Origin: Rhizobium sp. SSA_523
GTDB lineage: Bacteria; Pseudomonadota; Alphaproteobacteria; Rhizobiales; Rhizobiaceae
Direction: 5' to 3'
DNA length: 64,000 bases
Assembly: GCF_030435705.1 (NCBI RefSeq)
Contig: NZ_CP129382.1
Coordinates: 3,528,501 to 3,592,500, forward strand
A model generated the notes under the pieces. It saw only the letters and a list, made by a program, of their open reading frames with translations. It was not told where the DNA came from and made no database searches. Position numbers and translations under genes: made by a program. Below are positions 34,284-42,598 of this stretch, piece after piece. Positions within the stretch are counted from its first letter, which is position 1. Each line of letters starts with the position of its first letter.

Positions 34284-34754
34284 ATGAGGCACGACAGCCG
34301 GCTCTCGCGCATGCTGCATGTTCTGATCCATATGGGCCGTCATGAGGGCGCGATGACGTCCGAGATGATCGCCAAGATGCTAGACGCCAATCCCGTGGTG
34401 ATCCGGCGCACCATGGCCGGGCTCCGCGACCAGGGCTATGTCGTCTCCGTCAAGGGGCATGGCGGCGGCTGGACGCTCGCACGTCCCCTGAAGGAGCTGA
34501 CGCTTCTCGATATCTACCGTGCCGTGGGCGAACCCTCCATTTTCGCCGTCGGCCCCGCTTACGACATGCCGGGCTGCGTGATCGAACAGGCGGTCAACGC
34601 AACTTTGAAAGATGTCTTCGACGAGGCGGAGACGCTTCTACGGGAAAGATTTGCCGGCGTCACGCTGGCCGATGTGGCGAAGGATTTCCCGGCCATGGGC
34701 GGCCCGTCGGGGCAGGCGCACTGCGCATCCCGATCTGCTCCGGCGAAGGCCTGA
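34284..34754 (+). CDS. Rrf2 family transcriptional regulator
   Basis: A 156-residue Rrf2-type winged-helix regulator: RLSRMLHVLIHMG, then a recognition helix with VVIRRTMAGLRDQGYV and a wing with GHGGGWTLARPL. There is one Cys (about residue 110, PGCVIEQ) rather than the CX8CX6C cluster set of IscR/RirA. It may sense thiol or redox state through that Cys. ATG 34284 fits the family start; ATG 34251 is in frame upstream. It probably controls the divergent TrxR-like gene. Confidence 0.85.
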   Translation: MRHDSRLSRMLHVLIHMGRHEGAMTSEMIAKMLDANPVVIRRTMAGLRDQGYVVSVKGHGGGWTLARPLKELTLLDIYRAVGEPSIFAVGPAYDMPGCVIEQAVNATLKDVFDEAETLLRERFAGVTLADVAKDFPAMGGPSGQAHCASRSAPAKA

Positions 34755-34790
34755 TCCTTATCCTGCTCCTCATCCGTCAAAACGGGGCGG

Positions 34791-35846
34791 TCAGGCCTGG
34801 TCCACCTCTATGGTGAGATGGGAGAGGTCGTGGATATGGGCCAGTTTGGCGCGGTAGATGGCCGTGGATTGCGGCGCCGCGGAGGACAGCGAAACGATGG
34901 CGCCATGATGGCCGGGACCGAGCTGCCAGACATGCAGGTCGGTGATCCGGTCGCCCTCCGTTTCAAGCGCCGCGCGGATTTCATCCGGCAGGTCTTCGCC
35001 GTCGGGCACGTAATCGAGCAGCACGCCACCGGCATGGGTCATCAGTCCCCATGACCAGCGGGCAATGACGATGCCGCCGACGACGCCCATGGCCGGGTCC
35101 ATCCAGTTCAGGCCGTAAAGACTGCCGAACAAAAGGGCTATGATGGCGAGCACCGATGTCAGGGCATCGGCCAGGACATGGAGATAGGCCGCGCGCAGAT
35201 TGTTGTCGGTGGCCTTTGCCGGCCCATCGCCCCGATCATGGGAATGGTGATGGGAATGGTGATGGGAATGGTCGTGGGAATGGTGATGGGCGTGTTCATG
35301 AGAATGGTCGTGCTTGTGCCCGTGATGATGGTGTCCCTGGTGGTGATGTCCAGCGTGGTGATGTCCATGGTGGTGATGATGCGCGCCGTCTTCGCGCAGC
35401 AGCCAGGCGCAGATGAGGTTGACCGCCAGTCCGAGAGCGGCCACGACAATGGCCTGGCCGAAATCGATCGCCACGGGCCTGTAGAAGCGCAGCAGGCTTT
35501 CCCAGCCGATCAGCAGCGCGATCAGCCCAAGCACGACAGCGCTCGCAAAGCCGGCAAGATCGCCGAGCTTGCCGGTTCCGAATGTAAAGCGCGGATTGTG
35601 GATGTTCCTGCGCGCATAGCGATAGGCCAGGGCGGCAATCAGCATGGCGGCAGCATGGGTGGACATATGCCAGCCATCGGCAACGAGCGCCATCGAGCCG
35701 AAAATGCTCCCGGCGGAAATTTCCACCACCATCATGGTCATGGTGATGGCAATCACCAGCCATGTGCGGCGCTCGTTGCGCTCATGACCGTCGCCGAGAA
35801 AGGCATGATCGTGCGGGCTTTGAAAGCGGGTGGTGGCGAGGTTCAC
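34791..35846 (-). CDS. dmeF: Cation diffusion facilitator DmeF (Co/Ni efflux)
   Basis: A 351-residue CDF transporter with six membrane segments. Metal-site motifs are DGWHMSTH (TM2) and HVLADALTS (TM5). A long cytosolic loop between TM4 and TM5 (about residues 145-200) is extremely His-rich, with GHHH and HSHD repeats. The GTG at 35846 overlaps the dmeR stop (GTGA). Family knowledge: in Rhizobium the dmeRF pair exports cobalt and nickel. Confidence 0.9.
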   Translation of the reverse strand: MNLATTRFQSPHDHAFLGDGHERNERRTWLVIAITMTMMVVEISAGSIFGSMALVADGWHMSTHAAAMLIAALAYRYARRNIHNPRFTFGTGKLGDLAGFASAVVLGLIALLIGWESLLRFYRPVAIDFGQAIVVAALGLAVNLICAWLLREDGAHHHHHGHHHAGHHHQGHHHHGHKHDHSHEHAHHHSHDHSHHHSHHHSHDRGDGPAKATDNNLRAAYLHVLADALTSVLAIIALLFGSLYGLNWMDPAMGVVGGIVIARWSWGLMTHAGGVLLDYVPDGEDLPDEIRAALETEGDRITDLHVWQLGPGHHGAIVSLSSAAPQSTAIYRAKLAHIHDLSHLTIEVDQA

Positions 35847-36118
35847 TTCAGGTACCTCCTGATGACGTCGATCAGCTCCTCCGCGCCCTGCCGGCGGGCC
35901 GCGGCATCCTGATGGGCACCCGCGACATGCTCGCGGATATGCTCTTCGATCAGTTCGGTCGTCAGGCCGGTCACGGCGCCCCGCACCGAAGCGACGAGGT
36001 TGAGGGTCTCCGCGCAAGGCGCGTCCTCTTCCAGGGAACGCTCTATCGCTTCCATCTGGCCCTTCAGCCGCCGCACCCGCGCCAGAAGCTTGGCCTTATT
36101 CGCAATCAAATGACTCAT
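35843..36118 (-). CDS. dmeR: RcnR/CsoR-family metal-responsive repressor DmeR
   Basis: A 91-residue all-alpha repressor with MSHLIANKAKLLARVRRLKGQMEAIE at the N-terminus. His3, a Cys in APCAETL (about residue 35) and a His in EEHIREHV fit the metal ligand set of RcnR-type Co/Ni sensors. It is the first gene of the dmeRF operon, and an inverted repeat just upstream is a candidate binding site. Confidence 0.9.
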   Translation of the reverse strand: MSHLIANKAKLLARVRRLKGQMEAIERSLEEDAPCAETLNLVASVRGAVTGLTTELIEEHIREHVAGAHQDAAARRQGAEELIDVIRRYLK

Positions 36119-36121
36119 AGC

Positions 36122-36138
36122 ATAGGGGGGTACCCTAT
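36122..36138 (-). promoter_or_regulatory. Candidate DmeR operator
   Basis: ATAGGG-GGGTA-CCCTAT, an AT-flanked G/C-tract inverted repeat, sits only 3 bp upstream of the dmeR start. This is the layout described for RcnR/CsoR-type repressors, which bind G/C tracts flanked by inverted repeats. Confidence 0.7.
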
Positions 36139-36215
36139 CCTGGCGGATCAGGCAAGGTCCCCCGCCCTTGCGACACAGCTGACAAAACCGGGCAGAGCAG
36201 GGTGGTTATGCGGCG

Positions 36216-39200
36216 TCAGCCGGGTTTCGAGGGCGTTACGATCCGTTCGAAAAAATCGAGCGGCGTTTCGCCGGCAAGCCTCTCCGTTGCAAAGACAAGC
36301 CGGTCCTCGCGGCGGTTCGCGCCTTCCGTTTTCGTCAGCGCGGCAATGATCTTTGCCGGAGCCGCTTTCGACAGCGTGATCGCCAGCGCCTTCGGACCGG
36401 CCTCGAGCTTTGCAAAACCCAGACGGGCTGCGGCAAGCTGCAGCCTCGTCGTCCGCAGAAGCAGCAGCACCTCTTGCGGCGGCTCGCCGAAACGATCCTC
36501 GAACTCGTCTTCCAGGTCATCCATTTCGCTTAGGGCCGCGGCGCGCAGGAGCCGGGCGTAGAGATTGAGCCTGACCGCCGGATCCGAGATGTAATCCGCC
36601 GGAATGCTGCCGGCCACGCCGAGGTTGAGAACGGCGCGCGAGGCGGTGGGGCCGGCTTGCCGGCGCAGTTTCGCGACGGCACTCGCCAGGAGCTTCTGGT
36701 AAAGGCCGATGCCGATCGCCCTGATATGGCCGGCCTGGTTCTCGCCCGCCAGGTCGCCGCCGCCGCGAAGGTCGAGATCGCGCAAGGCGATGGCAAGGCC
36801 GGAGCCCAGCCGGTCGTTCTCGACCAGGGTGGAGAGCCGCAAGCGCGTATCTTCGGAAAGCTCGTTGCCCTCCGGCGTCAGGAAGACGGCCATGCCTTGC
36901 GCTGCGGCGCGCCCCACGCGTCCGCGCAATTGGTGAAGCTGCGCCAGGCCAAACAGTTCGGCGCGCCAGACGAACATGGTATTGGCGCGCGGCACGTCCA
37001 GGCCGTTTTCGATGATGTTGGTGGCCAGCAGCACATCGCCATCACCCTCCGCAAAGGCGACGATCGCCTCATCGATGGCCGCGGCCGGCATCTTGCCATG
37101 GGCCAGCCTGACCGAAAGCTCCGGCACGACCTTTCGCAGGATCGCCTCCACCTCGTCCATGTCCTCGATCCGGGGCACGACGACGAAGCTCTGCCCGCCG
37201 CGGCGATATTCGCGCATCAGCCCCGTGCGCAGCGAGGCGCTGTCGAAGGCCGCAAGCGAGGTGCGGACCGGACGGCGCTTTGTCGGCGGCGTCGTCAGCA
37301 GGCTGACCTCCTGGACCCCGATCATCGCCGATTGCATCGTGCGCGGAATGGGTGTCGCCGACATGGCCAGCATATGCAGCGCCGGCGCCAGGGCGCTCAT
37401 CGCCTGCTTCTCCTTCAGGCCGAACCGGTGCTCCTCATCCACGATCAGCAGGCCAAGGCTTTCGAACTCTATGCTTTTTGCCAGGATGGCCTGGGTGGCG
37501 ACGACGACGCGCAGTCCGCCGTCGGCCAGCGCCGCCTTGACCTCCTGCGCCTTGGCCGGCTTGACCAGCCGCGACAACATGCCGACCGAAATGCCGGTTC
37601 CCGCGAAGCGATGCTCAAACGTGGCCAGATGCTGCCGCGCCAGCACGGTCGTTGGCGCAATGACCACCACCTGGCCCCCGGCAAGCGCCACCGCGGCGGC
37701 CGCGCGCAGGGCAATTTCCGTCTTGCCGAAGCCGACATCGCCGCAGATGAGGCGGTTCATCGCCTGACCGGAGGCCAGATCGGCAAGCACTGCGCGGATG
37801 GCCTCTGCCTGGTCGGGCGTTTCGGCATAGGGGAAGCGCCGGGCAAAGGCGGAAAAGGCGGCGCGCGGCGGCACGAAGATCTCTGCGCGCGATGCCTGCC
37901 GCTGCCTGGCAATGGCTGCCAGATGGCGCGCCGTCGCCTGGATGTCCTTCGCGATCTTCTCGCGCTTCTTCTGCCAGGCCTCGGTGTGAAGCCGATCCAG
38001 CGACACCGCCTCGGCCTCCGAACCGTAGCGCCACAGACGGCCGAACTCGTCCATCGGCACGAGGATCGATCCGCCATCGCGATATTCCAGGCGCGCCGCA
38101 TCATGCGCCACGCCTTCGATCTCGATGCTTTCCAGATCTCTCAGAACGCCGACCCCGTGATCTTCGTGCACGACGACATCGCCGATCCGCAGCTCGGGTT
38201 CGGCCAGCAGCGTGGAGGAGGTGGGTAGAGCGCTGGCTTCGCCGGCGGCGGCAAGGACGGCAATCCGGTTTTCCGCGTCGATGAAGCCCTGCTCGAGATC
38301 GCAGGGCAGTTTCACGAGGCTCGCTTCCTCTGCCGCCAGGACGGCATCCCAGCTGTCGGCGGATGTAATCGATTGTCCCGTGGCCTGGGCGAGGCGCCGG
38401 CACAGCGCCTCGAGACTCCGGCCCCTGCCGGCGAGGACGAACTTGCGTTTCTGTTGCAGGCCGGTCTGCACGAAGGCGGCCAGCGCCTTCCGCGCACCAC
38501 CCATTTGTGATGCCTCCACCGGCAGGCGTCCGCCAGTTCCGAGATCCAGCGGTTCGGCCGGAGACCGGCTGGCATAGGAGGTAAAGTCATCAGGGGTGAG
38601 ATAGAGCGACCGCGCGGCGGACGTCTCGGACTCGCCCAGGCTTTCCCGGGACTGGCGCGCATCCTCGATAATGTCGAAATATCGCGTCACCCGTTCGTCC
38701 GCGCCTTGCGCAATATGCACGGGCGCCTCGCCAAGCACTTCGAAGACCGCCGGCATCGCGTCATAGAGGCGGCAGAGCTCCGTCTCCATCGTGCAGGAGG
38801 CATTCGGCTCGGGCGTGCTCTTGCGCGCCATGCGGTCGCTGTCGCCGACATTGTCACTGTCGCCGTCACTGTCGCTATCGAGAGCCTCGTCCGGATCCTC
38901 GCCGCGAACGGCCTCCGATGCCGGGCCCAGCGTTACCCGGTCCAGAAAGCTTTCGGTGCGTTGGGAGACACGATCGAAACCGCGCAATTCCTGGACGCGA
39001 TCCTCTTTCGAGAGAACGATCCGCATCGGCCCCGGCGCGCCGGCGGGATAGATATCGATCACGCCCTCGCGAACCACCACCTCGCCGGGATCGTCGGCGA
39101 CACCTTCCTCGATATAGCCTGTCTGTCGGACAAAGGCGGCGAAAGCCTCCCTGTCAAAGGCTTCCCCGACCACCAGATCGAGCTTGGCGTGCTGGATGAC

Positions 39201-39602
39201 CGAGGCCGGCGGAACACGCTGCAGCACCGCTTCCAGCGAGGTGATCAGGAGCTTCGGTTCGCCGCGGCCACCGTTCCAGATCCGCAGCGCATCCATGCGC
39301 CGACCCATGCAATGGCGCGAAGGCGGGACGCGGTCATAGGGAAGGCAGTCCCAGGGCGGCAGCACGAGACAGGGAATGTGCGGAAAGAGCGCAAGCAGCG
39401 CCGCGGCAATCTCATCGGCGGCGCCGTCACTCAGCGCCACATAGCATTGCGAGCGACCGGAGAGCTTGAGGAGGGCGGCAAGCCGTGTGGCGACCAGTCC
39501 CGCCGGCGGCTTTTCCGGGGTGGGCCGCTCCTCTGCGGCCCGCGGCTTTGTCACCTGTTCGGCTTCGTACTCAACGACACTCACATGTACCTGCCATTTC
39601 AT
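36216..39602 (-). CDS. Mfd-like transcription-repair coupling factor / DEAD-type helicase
   Basis: A 1128-residue protein with Mfd order. The N-terminal part has LPPWDCLPYDRV. A CarD-like RNA polymerase interaction region follows (VVVHEDHGVGVLRDLESIEIEG). The translocase has Walker A GDVGFGKTE, motif II DEEHRFG, SATPIPRT and LHQLRGRVGRA, and the C-terminal domain begins RFGEPPQEV. Differences from canonical Mfd are RDLDLRGGGDLAGENQAGHI where RDLEIRGAGELLGEEQSGHI is usual, and an Asp/Ser-rich insert (DSDSDGDSD) in the N-terminal third. It may be a second Mfd paralogue known from rhizobia. The start is ATG 39602 with AGAGGG upstream. Confidence 0.82.
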   Translation of the reverse strand: MKWQVHVSVVEYEAEQVTKPRAAEERPTPEKPPAGLVATRLAALLKLSGRSQCYVALSDGAADEIAAALLALFPHIPCLVLPPWDCLPYDRVPPSRHCMGRRMDALRIWNGGRGEPKLLITSLEAVLQRVPPASVIQHAKLDLVVGEAFDREAFAAFVRQTGYIEEGVADDPGEVVVREGVIDIYPAGAPGPMRIVLSKEDRVQELRGFDRVSQRTESFLDRVTLGPASEAVRGEDPDEALDSDSDGDSDNVGDSDRMARKSTPEPNASCTMETELCRLYDAMPAVFEVLGEAPVHIAQGADERVTRYFDIIEDARQSRESLGESETSAARSLYLTPDDFTSYASRSPAEPLDLGTGGRLPVEASQMGGARKALAAFVQTGLQQKRKFVLAGRGRSLEALCRRLAQATGQSITSADSWDAVLAAEEASLVKLPCDLEQGFIDAENRIAVLAAAGEASALPTSSTLLAEPELRIGDVVVHEDHGVGVLRDLESIEIEGVAHDAARLEYRDGGSILVPMDEFGRLWRYGSEAEAVSLDRLHTEAWQKKREKIAKDIQATARHLAAIARQRQASRAEIFVPPRAAFSAFARRFPYAETPDQAEAIRAVLADLASGQAMNRLICGDVGFGKTEIALRAAAAVALAGGQVVVIAPTTVLARQHLATFEHRFAGTGISVGMLSRLVKPAKAQEVKAALADGGLRVVVATQAILAKSIEFESLGLLIVDEEHRFGLKEKQAMSALAPALHMLAMSATPIPRTMQSAMIGVQEVSLLTTPPTKRRPVRTSLAAFDSASLRTGLMREYRRGGQSFVVVPRIEDMDEVEAILRKVVPELSVRLAHGKMPAAAIDEAIVAFAEGDGDVLLATNIIENGLDVPRANTMFVWRAELFGLAQLHQLRGRVGRAAAQGMAVFLTPEGNELSEDTRLRLSTLVENDRLGSGLAIALRDLDLRGGGDLAGENQAGHIRAIGIGLYQKLLASAVAKLRRQAGPTASRAVLNLGVAGSIPADYISDPAVRLNLYARLLRAAALSEMDDLEDEFEDRFGEPPQEVLLLLRTTRLQLAAARLGFAKLEAGPKALAITLSKAAPAKIIAALTKTEGANRREDRLVFATERLAGETPLDFFERIVTPSKPG
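38834..38880 (-). repeat. Asp/Ser-encoding tandem repeats inside the Mfd-like gene
   Basis: Repeated GAC-AGT-GAC type codons encode DSDSDGDSDN-VGDSDR, an acidic low-complexity insert of 16 residues. Confidence 0.8.
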
Positions 39603-39742
39603 CGCCGGCCCTCTGCCGGTCTGCAAGAACACCCGTGTCGCCCCCTTGTTCCGCGGGCCCCAGCCCGCACGTGCAAAACCTGGCCGTCCCGGCGCAGCGC
39701 AAGGCCGATCCGCCGGACAGGGCCTCGCAAGCGACAGCCTGC

Positions 39743-40612
39743 CTACCGGGCAAGGTTCCGGCGGTGCTCTCTCCAGACGGTGAACAATCCGGCGCCGACG
39801 ACGATGACGGCTCCGACGATCATGTTCGCCGTCAGCGTCTCGTTGAAGAAGAGCGTGGCAATGGCCACGCTGAGGACAAGTTGCAGATAGGTGACCGGCT
39901 GCACCTCCACCGCGGTCAGCTTGCTGTAGGCCTTGATCAGGAAGTAATGGCTTGTCGCGCCGCAGATGCAGAGCGCCGCCATGGCGGGCCAGTCCTGCAG
40001 GGCGATGGGCGTCCAGAAGAAAGGGCCGATGAGGGAGGCGGTCAAGGCGCCGGCAATGCCCGCATAGAAGACGCTGGTGACCGGGGCATCCGTCGTGCCC
40101 ACCGCCCGCGTCGCAATATTGTAGAGCGCATAGAGGAAGCTTGCAGCCAGCGGGATGAGCAGGCGCAGGTCGAACGCGACGTTCAGCGGGTTCAGGATCA
40201 CCATGACGCCGACGAGGCCGACAACCACGGCAAGCCCGCGCTTCCAGCCGACCTGCTCGCCCAGAAGCGGAATGGACAGGATCGTCACCATCAACGGGGT
40301 CACCTGCATGATGGCCTGGCTCATGGCGAGACCGGCCGTGGTGAAGGCGATGACGACGACGATCACTTCGGTCACCAGAAGCACCCCGCGCAGCGCCTGG
40401 AGAACCGGCCGTCGCGTCCTCGAGGCGGCACGGATGCCGCCGGGAGATCTGGCCGCCAGGATCGTCACGAAGACGGCAAAGGCCCAGAAGCGGATCATGG
40501 TCACCATGATCGGCGGATATTTCTCGCCCAGAAGCTTCGAAAATGCATCCTGCCCCGCGAAGATGGTGATCGCGATCAGCACATACAGGTAACCGAGTGT
40601 CTTGTTGCTCAT
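39743..40612 (-). CDS. EamA/DMT-family transporter
   Basis: A 289-residue polytopic protein with ten membrane segments in two EamA repeats: TIFAGQDAFSKLLGEKYPP opens the first, and SVFYAGIAGAL begins the second half. The DMT superfamily exports amino acids, nucleotides or metabolites; the substrate is unknown. The start codon is preceded, only 10 nt upstream, by a strong terminator hairpin, and no good Shine-Dalgarno sequence lies between them. Confidence 0.85.
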   Translation of the reverse strand: MSNKTLGYLYVLIAITIFAGQDAFSKLLGEKYPPIMVTMIRFWAFAVFVTILAARSPGGIRAASRTRRPVLQALRGVLLVTEVIVVVIAFTTAGLAMSQAIMQVTPLMVTILSIPLLGEQVGWKRGLAVVVGLVGVMVILNPLNVAFDLRLLIPLAASFLYALYNIATRAVGTTDAPVTSVFYAGIAGALTASLIGPFFWTPIALQDWPAMAALCICGATSHYFLIKAYSKLTAVEVQPVTYLQLVLSVAIATLFFNETLTANMIVGAVIVVGAGLFTVWREHRRNLAR

Positions 40613-40621
40613 GAAATGGCC

Positions 40622-40652
40622 AAAAAAAAGGGCTCACGGTTGCCCGGAGCCC
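40622..40652 (-). terminator. Strong terminator hairpin in the leader of the EamA gene
   Basis: On the minus strand GGGCTCCGG pairs with CCG-T-GAGCCC (9 bp with a single bulge, loop GCAA; 40630-40652) and is followed by eight T (40629-40622). The T-run ends 9 nt before the EamA start, so it is either an attenuator or the end of an independent short transcript. Confidence 0.8.
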
Positions 40653-40831
40653 ATATAGTTTGAAGGTCATAAACCTCCAGAGGGGAACAGCAGATACGCG
40701 GAACTGGGAGGAAGCCGCGCTGTGCATCTGCTATGGGCGGTATGCACTTTTTTTGATCAGAAACCTAATGGTTCTTGTGCAGTGCAGCTATGTCCCTGGC
40801 GCATTGCTCGCGCTGTGATCTTTGCGCCCCA

Positions 40832-40855
40832 CCGATGCCGATGCCGATGCCGATG
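40832..40855 (+). repeat. CCGATG hexamer repeat, four copies
   Basis: Four perfect CCGATG units, located between the HxlR stop and the EamA leader. Confidence 0.85.
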
Positions 40856-40881
40856 TCGAGGCCGGAATTTCTTTTCATCCT

Positions 40882-41274
40882 CTACCGGCGATCAGCGGTC
40901 GCGTCATAGCGCTTCGCGGCCGCTTCGACCTTGTCTCCATTGTCTGCCGCCCAGGCGCACAGCGCCTCGAATGGCTGGCGCAGCGAATGGCCAAGCGGCG
41001 TAATGGCATATTCCACGCCGATCGGCTGCGTCGGCAGGACGGTTCGCGTCACGAGCCCGTTCCGCTCGAGCCGCTTCAACGCGTCGGCGAGCGCCTTGTG
41101 GGTGATCCCGTCGAGCCTCCGCTTGATTTCGTTGAAGCGCGCAGGCTTGGGGCAGATCACCGTCAGGATCATGATCGTCCATTTGTCGGCGATCTTGTCG
41201 AGCACCGGGCGGACCAGCGGCATGTCGCAGAGGGCGCGGTGGGACAGGGCTTCGAGGTCGGTATAGTCATCCAT
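40882..41274 (-). CDS. HxlR family transcriptional regulator
   Basis: A 130-residue winged-helix protein with the HxlR pattern: CDMPLVRPVLDKIADKWTIMIL, FNEIKRRLDGITHKALADALKRLERNGLV and YAITPLGHSLRQP. It is divergent from an SDR gene 81 bp away, its likely target. The single Cys near the N-terminus (ALCDMP) is where HxlR/HypR-type regulators sense electrophiles. Confidence 0.9.
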   Translation of the reverse strand: MDDYTDLEALSHRALCDMPLVRPVLDKIADKWTIMILTVICPKPARFNEIKRRLDGITHKALADALKRLERNGLVTRTVLPTQPIGVEYAITPLGHSLRQPFEALCAWAADNGDKVEAAAKRYDATADRR

Positions 41275-41355
41275 ATCTAGGCTACTTCAGGTGCGTAATT
41301 GATACCAGATATCGAATCTATATCATGCCCGGACCATCAACTGAAAGGAAATGTG

Positions 41356-42087
41356 ATGGCTCGTATGCATGACAAGACTGCCCTGATCGTCGGCGGTGCC
41401 AAGGGCATAGGCCTGGCCATTGCCGAGCGGCTTTCCGCCGAAGGCGCCAGGGTCTTTATCACCAGCCGTCGACCCGACGATGCGTTGAAGGCCGCCCAGG
41501 CCATCGGCCATGGCGCAGTGGGTATTGCCGCCGATGCCGGCGACCCGGATGATTTGGTGACCGCCGTCGAGACGGTGCGCAGGGCACATGGACGCATCGA
41601 CGCGCTCGTGCTGAATGCAGGACTCTCCGAACCGGCTGAGATTGCCGAGATAACGCCCGAGCACTTCGACCGTCACTTCGACGTCAATGTCCGCGGAATG
41701 GTGTTCGGTCTGCAGGCGGCTTTGCCCGCGATGACGGGAGGCGGATCGGTCGTTCTGGTCGGTTCGATTGCCGATAATGCCGGCTACGCCTCCTACGGGA
41801 CCTATGCCGCCACCAAAGCAGCGGTGCGCTCCTATGCCCGCACCTGGACGGCGGAGCTTGCGCCCAAAGGCATCCGCGTGAATGTCGTTGCCCCCGGTCC
41901 GACGGATACCGAAATGATGGCCGCGGTTGCGGACGACAAGCGCGCCGAACTGGTCGCGCCGATTCCGATGGGGCGGATGGCGCGGCCTTCGGAAGTGGCT
42001 GCGGCCGCTCTTTTCCTGTTGAGCGAGGACGCCAGTTACATTGCCGGTGCCGAACTCTGCGTCGATGGCGGTTTGCGACAGGTCTGA
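41356..42087 (+). CDS. SDR family oxidoreductase
   Basis: A 243-residue classical SDR: VGGAKGIGLAIAERL, NAGLSEPAEI, catalytic Ser in VLVGSIADN and YGTYAATKAA, plus PGPTDTEM and ELCVDGGLRQ. The basic SRRPDD after beta-2 suggests NADP(H). ATG 41356 has GAAAGGAA upstream. It is divergent from HxlR, suggesting an aldehyde- or electrophile-inducible reductase. Confidence 0.88.
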   Translation: MARMHDKTALIVGGAKGIGLAIAERLSAEGARVFITSRRPDDALKAAQAIGHGAVGIAADAGDPDDLVTAVETVRRAHGRIDALVLNAGLSEPAEIAEITPEHFDRHFDVNVRGMVFGLQAALPAMTGGGSVVLVGSIADNAGYASYGTYAATKAAVRSYARTWTAELAPKGIRVNVVAPGPTDTEMMAAVADDKRAELVAPIPMGRMARPSEVAAAALFLLSEDASYIAGAELCVDGGLRQV

Positions 42088-42102
42088 CCTCTTTTGAAGA
42101 AA

Positions 42103-42131
42103 CCGCCCCCGGCGAAGGCGGCCGGGGGCGG
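42103..42131 (-). terminator. GC-rich terminator
   Basis: CCGCCCCCGGC (42103-42113) pairs with GCCGGGGGCGG (42121-42131). On the minus strand TTTCTTCAAAAG follows, so it fits termination of the minus-strand SDR remnant; it could also act weakly on the plus-strand SDR. Confidence 0.6.
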
Positions 42132-42211
42132 AGCCTGGCCGGACGGGAGATCCGGAGAGGGGGCCGGAGAGGGGTCATGAGAGTGGCGGCAGAGCCCCGG
42201 CGAAGGCGGCA

Positions 42212-42577
42212 TCAATCCTGCGCTGTCGGCCGGACCACGATGCTGCCGATTTCCACATCGCCGGGTTGTTCGATCGCAAAGCCTATGGCGCGTGCGATCG
42301 CGTCCGGCGAAATGGCAAGCTCTTCCTTGCGCTTCAGGATCGCCGCCCGGATCTGAGGATCGGCGATAGCGGCATCGGCGAAGCCCGTATCGATGAAGCC
42401 CGGCGATATCTCCGTGACCCGCAGGTTCCGGCCGGATTCCTGCCGCAGGGCCTCGGTGGCTGTCCGCAATGCATTCTTGGTCGCGGCATAGACACCCATT
42501 GTCGGCACGATCTTCAGGCCGGCCGTCGATACGACATTGACGACATGCCCGCTGCCCTGGCGCGCGAAGACGGGCAT
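42212..42577 (-). pseudogene. C-terminal half of an SDR oxidoreductase (truncated)
   Basis: Only about the last 121 residues of an SDR remain: GHVVNVVSTAG (Ser region), YAATKNALRTATEALRQ (Tyr/Lys), ISPGFIDTGFAD and the end IEQPGDVEIGSIVVRPT. The N-terminal Rossmann half with TGxxxGxG is absent. Upstream of 42577 the frame stays open, but the protein no longer resembles an SDR, and plus-strand homology to another family begins at 42599. It is closest to the SDR at 29363 among genes in this window. It is probably beheaded by an insertion-deletion event. Confidence 0.75.
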
Positions 42578-42580
42578 GTC
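42542..42580. repeat. Inverted repeat at the SDR breakpoint
   Basis: GACATGCCCG (42542-42551) and CGGGCATGTC (42571-42580) are perfect 10-bp arms around a 19-nt spacer, ending almost exactly where SDR similarity stops. Confidence 0.7.
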
Positions 42581-42598
42581 CTGTACCAGACGACAGGG

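Noticed and set aside
40613..40670. Possible leader peptide starting at ATG 40670 before the EamA gene
   Set aside because: GGAGG precedes it, but the frame has no stop and runs on through EamA into the Mfd-like gene, so it is not a normal leader peptide. The terminator remains the stronger signal.
36216..40727. One open frame of 1503 codons covering the Mfd-like gene and the EamA region
   Set aside because: Only the part from 39602 resembles Mfd. The upstream part is the out-of-frame shadow of the EamA gene, whose own frame has a clear membrane protein.
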